The translations under genes and the position numbers were made by a program. Under the pieces are notes generated by a model. That model did no database searches. It was given only the letters and a program-made list of their open reading frames with translations, and was not told the origin of the DNA. From contig UQID01000011.1 of assembly GCA_900541045.1 (NCBI GenBank), positions 3,240-67,239 of the forward strand: a DNA stretch of 64,000 nucleotides. Direction: 5' to 3'. This document shows, piece by piece, positions 37,113 to 44,940 of the stretch (the first letter of the stretch is position 1; the number at the start of each line of letters is the position of its first letter). The DNA is from an uncultured Collinsella sp. Lineage in GTDB: Bacteria; Actinomycetota; Coriobacteriia; Coriobacteriales; Coriobacteriaceae.

Positions 37113-37215
37113 AGCGACCATCGAAAACGGAGACGGAAAAACAACCGCTTACCGAGGAAAAGGTACCGTTTGCGATATTTGAATTGCGCCCGGCGATAGG
37201 TGAAAGGAGAGGCAG

Positions 37216-37290
37216 ATGCAGTTCGTAAAGATCATCACCACTGCAGACAATGCCATCCGACGCCAGCGCGCAATTTCCCGACGACGATAA
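37216..37290 (+). CDS. Arginine-rich leader peptide upstream of argG
   Basis: 24-codon ORF with AAAGGAG six bases before its ATG. The second half reads AIRRQRAISRRR: six Arg codons in the last ten, ending CGA-CGA-CGA-TAA. CGA is usually a poorly decoded Arg codon. It lies 206 bases before argG, the arginine-synthesis gene, as expected for a leader peptide that senses charged tRNA-Arg. No similarity to a named peptide is claimed; the call rests on position, ribosome site and codon content. Confidence 0.7.
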   Translation: MQFVKIITTADNAIRRQRAISRRR

Positions 37291-37354
37291 CAATCGTCTC
37301 TGTCCGCATGGGGCGCAATGCCTCAACAGAGTCATTTTGAGGTCGTTGGGTTTT
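37277..37354 (+). promoter_or_regulatory. Attenuator-like folds overlapping the leader's Arg codons
   Basis: The Arg codon segment CCCGACGAC (37277-37285) can pair over nine positions (one G-U) with GTCGTTGGG (37342-37350), which is directly followed by TTTT, a possible terminator. Competing local hairpins exist: 37283-37298, CTCTGT/ACAGAG at 37298-37303/37326-37331, and CCTCAA/TTGAGG at 37321-37326/37337-37342. A ribosome stalled on Arg codons would block the long pairing and allow argG transcription. This is inference from sequence only. Confidence 0.45.
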
Positions 37355-37496
37355 AAGCACGACATAGCCGCATGTTTCTAGGGCATGCCTGTGATGCATT
37401 CTGCTGAATAACCTGATATTGTACGGTTTTTGACCTCAAGGTGACTTGCAACTGACCGATGTTCTAACTAGCTACCAAGGGCGAAAGGAAACAGCC

Positions 37497-38723
37497 ATGA
37501 GCAAGGAAAAAGTCGTTCTCGCATATTCCGGTGGTCTTGATACATCCGTATGTGTCAAGTGGCTCCAGGACGAGAAGAATCTCGATGTCGTTTGTGTCTG
37601 CGGCAACGTGGGCCAGGAAGAGACCGGACTGGATGCCAAGAAGCAGAAGGCACTCGACCTGGGCGTTCTCGATTGCCAGGTGCTCGACCTGCGCGACGAG
37701 TTCTCTGATGAGTTCCTGACTAAGGCCATCGCCGCAAACTCCATGTACGAGAACAAGTATCCGCTGCTCTCCGCCCTGTCTCGCCCGCTGCTTGCCAAGA
37801 AGCTTGTCGAGGTCGCCCACGAGTTTGGCGCGACCTACGTCGCCCACGGCTGCACCGGCAAGGGTAACGATCAGGTCCGTTTTGAGGCCGCCGTCAAGGC
37901 CCTCGACCCCGAGCTCAAGGTTATCGCCCCGGTTCGCGAGTGGGACCTGAAGTGCCGTCCCGACGAGGTCGCCTATGCCCACGCCCACAACGTGCCGGTT
38001 CCCGAGGGTGCCAACGACAACCCCTACTCCATCGACGACAACCTGTGGGGTCGTGCCATTGAGTGCGGTCACCTGGAGGATCCCTGGAACGAGCCGCTCG
38101 ACGACGCTTGGGTTATGACCAAGAACCCCGAGGACACGCCGGACACCCCGACCTACACCGAGATTGAGTTTGAGGCCGGCAAGCCCGTCGCCGTCGACGG
38201 CAAGAAGATGAAGCTCTCCGAGATCGTCATCGCCCTCAACAAGATCTCCGGCGACAATGGCTTTGGCCGCCTCGATCTGGTCGAGGATCGCCTGGTGGGC
38301 CTTAAGAGCCGCGAGTGCTACGAGGTTCCCGGCGCCCTGACGCTCATCACCGCCCACAAGGCGCTCGAGGACATCTGCGTCGAGGGCGACCTGCTCAAGA
38401 CCAAGATTAAGCTCGAGCAGGATTGGGCCACCGCCGTGTACAACGGCCAGTGGTACAGCCCGCTCAAAAACGCGCTCGATGCCTTTATGGCCGATACCCA
38501 GAAGTTCGTGACCGGCACTGTCCGCCTGAAGTTCTTTAAGAGCAACTGCCATGTCGTCGGCCGCAAGAGCCCCTTCAGCCTCTACGACTACGGTCTGGCT
38601 ACCTACGACCGCGACACCACGTTTGACGAGAAGGCCAGCGCCGGCTTTATCGAGATCGATACGCTGTCGCTCAAGACGTGGGCAAAGGTCCAGGGCCCCA
38701 GCTCTGCTGCCGCCCAGGCCTAG
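37497..38723 (+). CDS. argG: Argininosuccinate synthase
   Basis: ATP-dependent condensation of citrulline and aspartate. 408 residues. ATP loop AYSGGLDTSVC (10-20), then the family stretches THGCTGKGNDQVRFE-like VAHGCTGKGNDQVRFE and YSIDDNLWGRAIECG. AAAGGAA lies 7 bases before ATG 37497. Preceded by an arginine-rich leader peptide; argH is 523 bases downstream, separated by a hairpin and a small ORF. Confidence 0.96.
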   Translation: MSKEKVVLAYSGGLDTSVCVKWLQDEKNLDVVCVCGNVGQEETGLDAKKQKALDLGVLDCQVLDLRDEFSDEFLTKAIAANSMYENKYPLLSALSRPLLAKKLVEVAHEFGATYVAHGCTGKGNDQVRFEAAVKALDPELKVIAPVREWDLKCRPDEVAYAHAHNVPVPEGANDNPYSIDDNLWGRAIECGHLEDPWNEPLDDAWVMTKNPEDTPDTPTYTEIEFEAGKPVAVDGKKMKLSEIVIALNKISGDNGFGRLDLVEDRLVGLKSRECYEVPGALTLITAHKALEDICVEGDLLKTKIKLEQDWATAVYNGQWYSPLKNALDAFMADTQKFVTGTVRLKFFKSNCHVVGRKSPFSLYDYGLATYDRDTTFDEKASAGFIEIDTLSLKTWAKVQGPSSAAAQA

Positions 38724-38876
38724 CGCCTCCTTCCCTTGGTATCCGCGCGGCCCATCCGCGTGATACATAACGGGCGCACGGGGTCCCTACCTTTCGTTAT
38801 GCTTGCTGACACTTCTTAACATCGGTGGCCCCTACGTTCCGCCCGCATATATGATGCCGCGTCTGCGGCTGAGTCC

Positions 38877-38906
38877 GAGCCCCGCCGGGGTTGTCCGGCG
38901 GGGCTC
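38877..38906 (+). terminator. Strong GC hairpin after argG
   Basis: Perfect 12-bp stem (38877-38888 with 38895-38906), six-base loop, then CTTCTATC instead of a clean T run. Probably ends or reduces argG transcription before the small ORF and argH. Confidence 0.6.
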
Positions 38907-38956
38907 CTTCTATCAATTTGGCGGCTCTGCGCCTATATATATGAGGAGTATCCATT

Positions 38957-39127
38957 ATGTTCAATGCTTTCGCGCATGCTTTACTTGCCCTCGCGCCCGA
39001 GTTCGATGCTGCAAAGGTCGAGGACGTTCCTATGAGCCTAAAGGCCTGGATCGATGGTTCGCAGGGCAACATCCGGAGGGAGACGTTGGGCGCCAAGTGC
39101 ATGGCGCGTCACTTCTTTGCAAATTAG
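38957..39127 (+). CDS. Small ORF (56 aa) between argG and argH
   Basis: Short ORF with GAGGAG 8 bases before its ATG. 56 residues; the N-terminal half is Ala/Leu rich (NAFAHALLALAPEFDAAKVEDVP) and the C-terminal half basic and polar (GNIRRETLGAKCMARHFF). The regular helix-like N-terminus and strong ribosome site argue for translation. No function is recognised; position suggests it is transcribed with argH. Confidence 0.55.
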   Translation: MFNAFAHALLALAPEFDAAKVEDVPMSLKAWIDGSQGNIRRETLGAKCMARHFFAN

Positions 39128-39245
39128 CTACATGGCTCCGCTCACGGTGGGGAATGTGTAAAACTAGCGGTTGAAAAATCGCTTTAGCGATATGGCGCAT
39201 TGCTTTGGGCGCTTGTTTTGGTATTTGGAGAAAGGGGACGGTTCC

Positions 39246-40676
39246 ATGGCTCTTTGGGGCGGTCGTTTTGAGGCAGGCGTGGCCGAGGTCACGCAGGAGT
39301 TTGGCGCGTCGCTGCCGGTCGACAAACATCTCTATAAGCAGGATATCGCCGGCTCTAAGGCGCATGCCAAAATGCTGGCGGCCCAGGGCATCATCAGTGC
39401 CGAGGACGAGCAGGCGATTGCCAAGGGCCTGACCGGAATCGAACAGGATATCGATGCCGGCAACTTTACCTTCGATATCAACGATGAGGACATTCATATG
39501 TCCATCGAGAGCGAGTTGACGCGCCGCATCGGCGAGGCCGGTAAGCGCTTGCATACCGGCCGTTCGCGCAACGACCAGGTGGCGACCGATACGCGCCTGG
39601 GCGTCAAGGCGCTGGCCAAGGAGCTCATGGAGGCCAATCTTGAGCTGCGCCATGTGCTGGTGGATGCGGCTAAGAAGTACGACAAGGTGATTCTGCCGGG
39701 CTACACGCATATGCAGCACGCTCAGCCCGTGCTGCTCTCGCATCATCTGCTGGCGTATTCCTGGATGTTCGCGCGCGACTTTACGCGCCTGAAGGCCGCC
39801 TTTGATGCCGCCGACAACTGCCCGCTGGGTGCTGCCGCGCTTGCCGGTACGAGCTATCCGCTCGATCGCCAGATGACGGCTGCCGAACTTGGCTTTGCGG
39901 GCGTGATTCCCAACTCGCTCGATGCGGTTTCCGACCGTGATTTCCTGCTCGATCTGCATTACGCCGGATCCGTCATGGCGATGCACCTGTCGCGTCTTTC
40001 CGAGGAGATCGTGCTGTGGTCGAGCTCCGAATTTGGCTTTATCACGCTTTCAGACTCCTACTCCACCGGCTCGTCTATCATGCCGCAGAAGAAGAACCCC
40101 GACTTTGCCGAGCTTATCCGCGGCAAGAGCGGTCGCGTGTACGGCAACCTGGTGCAGCTGCTGGTAACCATGAAGGGCTTGCCGCTTGCTTATAACAAGG
40201 ACTTGCAGGAGGACAAGGAGAGCGCGCTCGATACCGCCCATACGCTCATGCAGTGTCTGTCGGTTATGGCCGGTATGATTTCGACTTGGACCGTCAACGA
40301 GGATGCCATGGCGCGCGAGTGCGGCGTGGGGCACCTTGCCGCCACCGATGTTGCCGATTACCTGGCTAAGCGTGGTCTGCCGTTCCGCGAGGCACATGCC
40401 GTGGTGGGCCATCTGGTCCTTATGTGTGAGAAGCGTGGCTGCAATCTTGAGGACCTGCCGTTTGAGGTGTTCCAGGAGGCAAGCCCGCTCTTTGAACGCG
40501 ATATTACCGAGGCGCTCGACATCCCCTCAATTGTCGCCGCGCGTACGACCGAGGGCGGTACCGCCCCTGCCGCCGTTGCCGTGCAGCTGCAGCGCGCCGA
40601 GGCACAGCTCGTGGCCGACGAGGGCGTGATTGGATCGCTGACCAAGGTCGTCGAGATGGGCCACGGGATAAAGTAG
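39246..40676 (+). CDS. argH: Argininosuccinate lyase
   Basis: Splits argininosuccinate into arginine and fumarate. 476 residues of the fumarase/aspartase superfamily: LWGGRFEAGV at the start, HTGRSRNDQVATDTRL, THMQHAQPVLLSHH, and the signature GSSIMPQKKNPD. AAAGGGG lies about 9 bases before ATG 39246. A 25-residue longer frame from 39171 lacks similarity. Confidence 0.96.
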   Translation: MALWGGRFEAGVAEVTQEFGASLPVDKHLYKQDIAGSKAHAKMLAAQGIISAEDEQAIAKGLTGIEQDIDAGNFTFDINDEDIHMSIESELTRRIGEAGKRLHTGRSRNDQVATDTRLGVKALAKELMEANLELRHVLVDAAKKYDKVILPGYTHMQHAQPVLLSHHLLAYSWMFARDFTRLKAAFDAADNCPLGAAALAGTSYPLDRQMTAAELGFAGVIPNSLDAVSDRDFLLDLHYAGSVMAMHLSRLSEEIVLWSSSEFGFITLSDSYSTGSSIMPQKKNPDFAELIRGKSGRVYGNLVQLLVTMKGLPLAYNKDLQEDKESALDTAHTLMQCLSVMAGMISTWTVNEDAMARECGVGHLAATDVADYLAKRGLPFREAHAVVGHLVLMCEKRGCNLEDLPFEVFQEASPLFERDITEALDIPSIVAARTTEGGTAPAAVAVQLQRAEAQLVADEGVIGSLTKVVEMGHGIK

Positions 40677-40728
40677 GGATTTGACTGAAGCGGCTTTGGC
40701 CATTTATCGATAAATCGTTTTTGCTTTT

Positions 40729-40761
40729 ACGGGTGTCTGCTGATGCGGACGCCCGTGTTTT
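40729..40761 (+). terminator. Terminator after argH
   Basis: Nine-base-pair stem (40729-40737 with 40748-40756, one G-U) followed by GTTTTG. The rest of the 386-bp gap to ndk holds another inverted repeat (40844-40852 with 40876-40884) and the putative ndk promoter; no gene is supported there. Confidence 0.7.
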
Positions 40762-40969
40762 GTTGCTATGGGGGAGGGGCTTGTCGAGAACTTCTGTAGG
40801 ACCTTTGGGCAGGTTGTGAAGGGGTTACGTTCGCGGGCGGCAACCGACCGCCTGCTCTGTTCGATGCGGTTGATGGGCGGTCGGATGGTACTCTAATCGG
40901 GCTTCGAAACAGAAGTGACACATATGGAGCGCTTTAATAAATTGCAACGTTTCAATAAACAGCTTTTTG

Positions 40970-40998
40970 TTTAACTGCAGCTAAAACTCTGTTACGAT
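40970..40998 (+). promoter_or_regulatory. Candidate ndk promoter
   Basis: TTTAAC (40970-40975), 17-base spacer, TACGAT (40993-40998). Partial matches to both boxes; about 58 bases before the ndk start. Confidence 0.3.
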
Positions 40999-41062
40999 GC
41001 AGTCCAGGCGGGTGCCGGAATGGGACTTGGGCACGCGCGAACCTACTTGAAAGGCTACTTTT

Positions 41063-41467
41063 ATGGCTATCGAGAAGACCTTCATCATGATTAAGCCCGA
41101 CGCCGTGCGCGACCGCAAGATCGGCGAGATCGTTGCTCGCATTGAGCGCAGCGGCCTTGTCATCGAGCGCATGGAGATGACCACGCTCGAGCGCGCTACC
41201 GTCGAGGAACACTACGCCCATCTGGCCGACAAGCCCTTCTTTGGCGGTCTCTGCGACTTTATGACGAGCGGTCCGGTCGTCAAGATGGTCGTTTCCGGTC
41301 TCTCCGCTGTTGCTAAGATGCGCACCCTCATGGGCGCTACCAACCCGCTTGAGGCTGCTCCTGGTACCATCCGCGGCGACTTTGCCGTCGATGTCAACGC
41401 CAACGTGATCCACGGCTCCGACTGCCTGGAGAACGCCGAGATTGAGATCAAGCGCTTCTTTGGCTAA
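41063..41467 (+). CDS. ndk: Nucleoside diphosphate kinase
   Basis: Transfers the gamma phosphate from ATP to other nucleoside diphosphates through a phospho-histidine. 134 residues, normal for bacterial NDK. Start EKTFIMIKPDAV, then NPLEAAPGTIRGDFA, and the active-site His in NVIHGSDCLENAEIEI. GAAAGG precedes ATG 41063. Own terminator follows. Confidence 0.97.
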   Translation: MAIEKTFIMIKPDAVRDRKIGEIVARIERSGLVIERMEMTTLERATVEEHYAHLADKPFFGGLCDFMTSGPVVKMVVSGLSAVAKMRTLMGATNPLEAAPGTIRGDFAVDVNANVIHGSDCLENAEIEIKRFFG

Positions 41468-41505
41468 ACCAGCTTTGACTCCTTAAAGCTGTTAGCGTGT
41501 GGCTT

Positions 41506-41540
41506 GGGCGCCGCGGAACTCCATCCGCGGCGCCCTTTTA
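41506..41540 (+). terminator. Terminator after ndk
   Basis: Perfect 11-bp stem (41506-41516 with 41525-41535) followed by four T. Confidence 0.9.
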
Positions 41541-41553
41541 TTCCAAAATCTAT

Positions 41554-41594
41554 GCAGGGGCCCGCTCGGACATGTGTTCCGAGCGGGCCCCTGC
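41554..41594 (-). terminator. Terminator for rpiB
   Basis: Perfect 17-bp stem (41554-41570 with 41578-41594), seven-base loop. On the minus strand ATAGATTTTGG follows. Lies 24 bases beyond the rpiB stop. Confidence 0.85.
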
Positions 41595-41618
41595 TGTTAG
41601 CTTGTGGCGCTGAATAGT

Positions 41619-42086
41619 TTAGGCTTCGTCGACGATCTTAAGGCCGCGCGTGTGATCGATCTCGTTGAGGAGGTTAACGCGACGCTCGTGACGACCACCC
41701 TCAAACTCGGCGTCGAGCCACTCGTCGACAATCATCTTGGCGAGTTCGGAGCCCACGACGCGGGCGCCAAAGGCGAGCACGTTGGTATTGTTGTGCATGC
41801 GGGAGAGCTTGGCGCTGAAGGGCTCGGAGCACACAACGGCGCGTACGCCCTCGACCTTGTTGGCAGCCAGGCTAATCCCGACACCGGTGCCACAGATGAG
41901 GATGCCCAGGTCGACGTCGCCGTTGGCAACGGCCTTACCCACCTTGTAGCCGGCGATGGGGTAGTCAAAGCTCTCGGAGGTGTCGGTGCCAAAGTTCACG
42001 ACCTCGCAGCCGCGCTCCTTCAGGTGCTCGGAAATGATGTTCTTGAGCTCGACGGCGGCGTGGTCGTTACCGATACCGATCTTCAT
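41619..42086 (-). CDS. rpiB: Ribose-5-phosphate isomerase B
   Basis: Interconverts ribulose 5-phosphate and ribose 5-phosphate in the pentose phosphate pathway. 155 residues. RpiB/LacAB fold: IGNDHAAVELK, the active-site Cys region GILICGTGVGISLAANK, and HNNTNVLAFGARVVG. GAGAGGAACC precedes the start on the minus strand. Allose phosphate isomerase or LacA/B is a possible alternative, but no sugar operon is nearby. Confidence 0.92.
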   Translation of the reverse strand: MKIGIGNDHAAVELKNIISEHLKERGCEVVNFGTDTSESFDYPIAGYKVGKAVANGDVDLGILICGTGVGISLAANKVEGVRAVVCSEPFSAKLSRMHNNTNVLAFGARVVGSELAKMIVDEWLDAEFEGGRHERRVNLLNEIDHTRGLKIVDEA

Positions 42087-42116
42087 GAGTGGTTCCTCTC
42101 TGGTCTGTGCGGCTCA

Positions 42117-42205
42117 AATGCTAAAGGTGTTTACCGCGTTCGACTGCATGATAGCGCGACTTTTGCGTAAACGCTCGGGCGTTTTTTGGTCAAACGCTTT
42201 AGCAT
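42117..42205. promoter_or_regulatory. Inverted repeats in the rpiB/cyuA divergent gap
   Basis: Imperfect arms TGCTAAAGGTGTTTACC (42117-42133) and GGTCAAACGCTTTAGCA (near 42188-42204), plus AAACGC words and a short AACGC-GCGTT hairpin with T run between them. The AAAGCGTTT-type words resemble LacI-family operators. Function not known. Confidence 0.35.
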
Positions 42206-42357
42206 GCAACAAGACCGGCTTCTCGTGAATGAATGCTGTCAGTTTGTGCTTGAGCGCCGTCCGCCGGAACCATGGTTGCGGTTTTTGATGCATTGTTATC
42301 AAATAAAGGAGCTAACTTTTTTGAGAGCCCAGCCCGTTATGCAAGCAGGAGATGCCT

Positions 42358-43677
42358 ATGCCCACCGATTCCATCCGTGATGCCGCGTTTTGCGATGTTT
42401 TAAACCGCGAACTTGTCTGTGCACTCGGCTGCACCGAGCCCATTGCCGTTGCCTATGCAGCGGCGCTGGCGATCCAGACGCTCGGTTGCGAACCCGATCA
42501 TATGGATGTTGCCTGCTCGGGCAACATCATCAAGAACGTCAAGAGCGTGACCGTGCCCAACTCGGGTGGTATGCACGGTATTGAGGCCGCGGCCGTGCTG
42601 GGTGCCGTGGGCGGCGACGCTAAGAGCGCACTCGAGGTGCTCGAGAGCGTTAACGATGAAGACCGCGCTCGCGTGGCCGAGCTCCTCGCCGACGCCGGCT
42701 ACTGCGATGTGTCGCTTGTCGAGGGTGTGCCCAACCTCTACATCAAGGTGACTGCGACGGCCGGGGGCCATACCGCGGTCGTCGAGATTACCGATCACCA
42801 CACTAATGTCACGTGCCATACGCTCGATGGTATTCCGGTATGCGGTAAGTCAGCGGGGGAGTGTGCCGCCTGCGCCGAGCGCGTGGTGGCCGAGCGTGCG
42901 GCAGATAACGCCGATACCCCTATGAGCATTGAGTCCATCATCGACTTTATCGAGGACGGTGACATTGAGGACGCCCGCGCTGCCGTTGAGCGTCAGATTG
43001 AGCTGAATGGCGCGATCAGTGCCGAGGGCCTTGCGCACGCTTGGGGCGCCGAGGTGGGTCGTACACTGTTGGGCGCTCGTGCTGATGACGTCGCCTGCCG
43101 TGCCCGTGCCCGTGCGGCCGCCGGGTCCGACGCCCGCATGAACGGTTGCGCGCTGCCGGTCGCCATTGTGTGCGGCTCGGGCAATCAGGGCATTACCTGC
43201 GCATTGCCCGTCATGGAGTATGCCGAGTACCTGCGCTGCGACCACGAGCGCCTGGTGCGCGCCGTGATGCTGTCCGATCTTATTGCCGTACATATCAAGA
43301 GCTATATTGGTGCGCTCTCGGCGTTTTGCGGTGCTATTTGTGCCGCGTGCGGTGCCGGCGCCGCGATTACCTGGCTGTGCGGTGGCACGCGCGAGCAGAT
43401 TGGCGCGACGGTCTCGAATACGCTCGGCAACGTTGGCGGCATCGTGTGCGACGGCGCCAAGGCGAGCTGTGCCGCCAAGATCTCGGCTGCCGTTGATGCG
43501 GCGATTCTGGGCCATGATATGGCCATGCAGGGTCGCGGCTTCCGCGCCGGTGAGGGCCTGATCCAAGATACCGTTGAGCAGACAATCGCTAGCATGGGCT
43601 ACGTAGGCCGCGTGGGTATGAAGGACACCGACGTCGAGATCCTCAACATCATGATCGGCAAAACCCAGGTGTGCTAG
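42358..43677 (+). CDS. cyuA: L-cysteine desulfidase (CyuA/YhaM, UPF0597)
   Basis: Iron-sulphur enzyme of the serine dehydratase alpha family that breaks cysteine into pyruvate, ammonia and sulphide in anaerobic conditions. 439 residues. Cluster cysteines and family motifs: GCTEPIAVAYAAA, ACSGNIIKNVKSV, CGSGNQGITCALPV and GNVGGIVCDGAKASCAAK. ATG 42358 is preferred because AGGAG ends 6 bases before it, while ATG 42352 directly abuts it. A 4Fe-4S L-serine dehydratase role is the alternative. Confidence 0.88.
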   Translation: MPTDSIRDAAFCDVLNRELVCALGCTEPIAVAYAAALAIQTLGCEPDHMDVACSGNIIKNVKSVTVPNSGGMHGIEAAAVLGAVGGDAKSALEVLESVNDEDRARVAELLADAGYCDVSLVEGVPNLYIKVTATAGGHTAVVEITDHHTNVTCHTLDGIPVCGKSAGECAACAERVVAERAADNADTPMSIESIIDFIEDGDIEDARAAVERQIELNGAISAEGLAHAWGAEVGRTLLGARADDVACRARARAAAGSDARMNGCALPVAIVCGSGNQGITCALPVMEYAEYLRCDHERLVRAVMLSDLIAVHIKSYIGALSAFCGAICAACGAGAAITWLCGGTREQIGATVSNTLGNVGGIVCDGAKASCAAKISAAVDAAILGHDMAMQGRGFRAGEGLIQDTVEQTIASMGYVGRVGMKDTDVEILNIMIGKTQVC

Positions 43678-43704
43678 TTACGCGGTTTTACCAAACCGCG
43701 TAAC
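43677..43704 (+). terminator. Hairpin at the cyuA stop
   Basis: Perfect 12-bp stem (43677-43688 with 43693-43704) with a four-base loop, beginning at the last base of the stop codon. No T run, so stop-proximal RNA stabiliser or weak terminator. Confidence 0.55.
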
Positions 43705-43709
43705 CAGTC

Positions 43710-43820
43710 GACGCTGCAAACGCCCCTAAGCGGCAATCTGCCTTTCAATCGTCGGGCATGGCCAGAAGGCCTATGCCCTCCTCTTTCAAGGCACATTGCT
43801 CGCTTAGGGGCATTTTCGCT
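43710..43820. repeat. Structured hairpin element, copy 1
   Basis: About 111 nt. Outer stem of 11 perfect pairs (43722-43732 with 43801-43811), continued by GCAAT/ATTGC and TGCCTT/AAGGCA, then an apical stem GGGCAT-GGCC / GGCC-T-ATGCCC with loop AGAA. A second copy is at 46801-46913: the 72-position core is identical at 62 positions, the outer stems differ completely in sequence but both pair, and the apical stem has a compensatory G-C to A-T change. Flanks GACGCTGC and TCGCT are shared. Strand of transcription unknown; the element lies between convergent genes. Confidence 0.8.
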
Positions 43821-43866
43821 GACTTGTGCTCAACCTGCGGCGATATTTGGTTTGGAGCGAGGGGTC

Positions 43867-44625
43867 CTACGACAGTTCGTCGGCTACTTGGTGTTCGTAG
43901 AAGGCTTCTACTACGGCGTTAAAGTCGCGGGCGAAGCCTTCCATGGTTCCGCGCCAGGTGACTCGGTTGGGCTTGCCCTGGCCTACATAGGCAGTCTGAA
44001 TGCCGCAGGCGGGGTTAGGGAAGTCGCGTTTGGGATCGTTGCCCACCATAAGGACCTCGTGCGGTTCGAGCCCCATCACCTGAAGCTGCTCTAGATAGTA
44101 GGTGGCATCAGGCTTGCAGCGGGTGGCGTTTCCCATGTGCGTGACGAGCTCAAAGGGGGCGTCGGCCAGGTCGCCCCAACCCATGCGGCACTCGATGGCC
44201 CCCTGCGGAAAGCTGGGGTTGGTAAAGAGCGCGCAGCGCAGCCCTGCGTCCTGTACGGCCTGAAGCGCGGCGTGTGCGCCCGGCATGGCATGGGCGTTGA
44301 TGAGTTCGTCATTCTTGTACGGAAGAACTTCGCGGTCGTAGTAGGTAAACGCCTCGTAGATAAGTGGGTCCGAGAGGCAAATGCCGCATCGGCGCTCGAC
44401 CTCTTCTTGGTAAAACTCAAGATTGGTGCGATTGTCCGTGCTGCTGCGGCGATTGGCGTTGAGGTCGACCAGGATGGTGCCGAGGCGTGCCATCGTGCCA
44501 CCGCGGCTGCGGCGCCCGATATCCGCGAGCATCGAAGAGACATCCTTAAAATAGCGAAGGATGAACGCGTTGAGGTTGATGCTAAGAAGCGTTTCGTCCA
44601 TATCGAAAACGACTGCTTTGAGCAC
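43867..44625 (-). CDS. HAD-superfamily hydrolase
   Basis: 252 residues from GTG. Motif I AVVFDMDETLLSIN holds the nucleophile and acid Asp; motif II LFTNPSFP; motif IV MVGNDPKRDFPNPACG. Alpha-helical cap between motifs I and II, as in subfamily I phosphatases; substrate unknown. GTG 44625 is chosen because GAAAGG lies 7 bases upstream and the preceding frame is not HAD-like. Monocistronic, divergent from rpsA. Confidence 0.85.
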   Translation of the reverse strand: MLKAVVFDMDETLLSINLNAFILRYFKDVSSMLADIGRRSRGGTMARLGTILVDLNANRRSSTDNRTNLEFYQEEVERRCGICLSDPLIYEAFTYYDREVLPYKNDELINAHAMPGAHAALQAVQDAGLRCALFTNPSFPQGAIECRMGWGDLADAPFELVTHMGNATRCKPDATYYLEQLQVMGLEPHEVLMVGNDPKRDFPNPACGIQTAYVGQGKPNRVTWRGTMEGFARDFNAVVEAFYEHQVADELS

Positions 44626-44940
44626 GCGGGCACCTTTCTCGAAAAATCGATCTAGAATCGTTGGCTCCGGATACTTTACCCCAAAGCCGAATGCCTGGCT
44701 GGTTATCGTCAAGTTGCGGAGACGTGTGTTCATAAGATTACGAAAAAGTCTCCACACGAGTAAAAAATCGCAGTTCACGCTTGAAATCGAACTCATTTCC
44801 CCGTAACCTATACGAACGTGATTGCATAAGCGTCACATTAGTATCTGTCGGCTCCCGAGTGTTCCTAAACGTTGTGTGCTTGTCGCACCCTTCTGTAGGT
44901 CCTAGCAATCGGGGCCCCGTAGTTCGAAAGGGGTCCACCT
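44626..44940 (+). promoter_or_regulatory. 315-bp gap with candidate rpsA promoter
   Basis: No gene seen. TTGAAA (44781-44786), 17-base spacer and TAACCT (44804-44809) form a fair promoter, giving a leader of about 125 bases before rpsA. A GC-rich hairpin-forming stretch (ATCGGGGCCCCG with AAAGGGGTCC) lies directly before the start codon and overlaps the ribosome site, so translation control is conceivable. Confidence 0.4.

Noticed and set aside
38803..39174. 123-codon frame overlapping the argG-argH small ORF
   Set aside because: Runs through the strong terminator hairpin and lacks a ribosome site; the 56-residue frame at 38957 is better supported.
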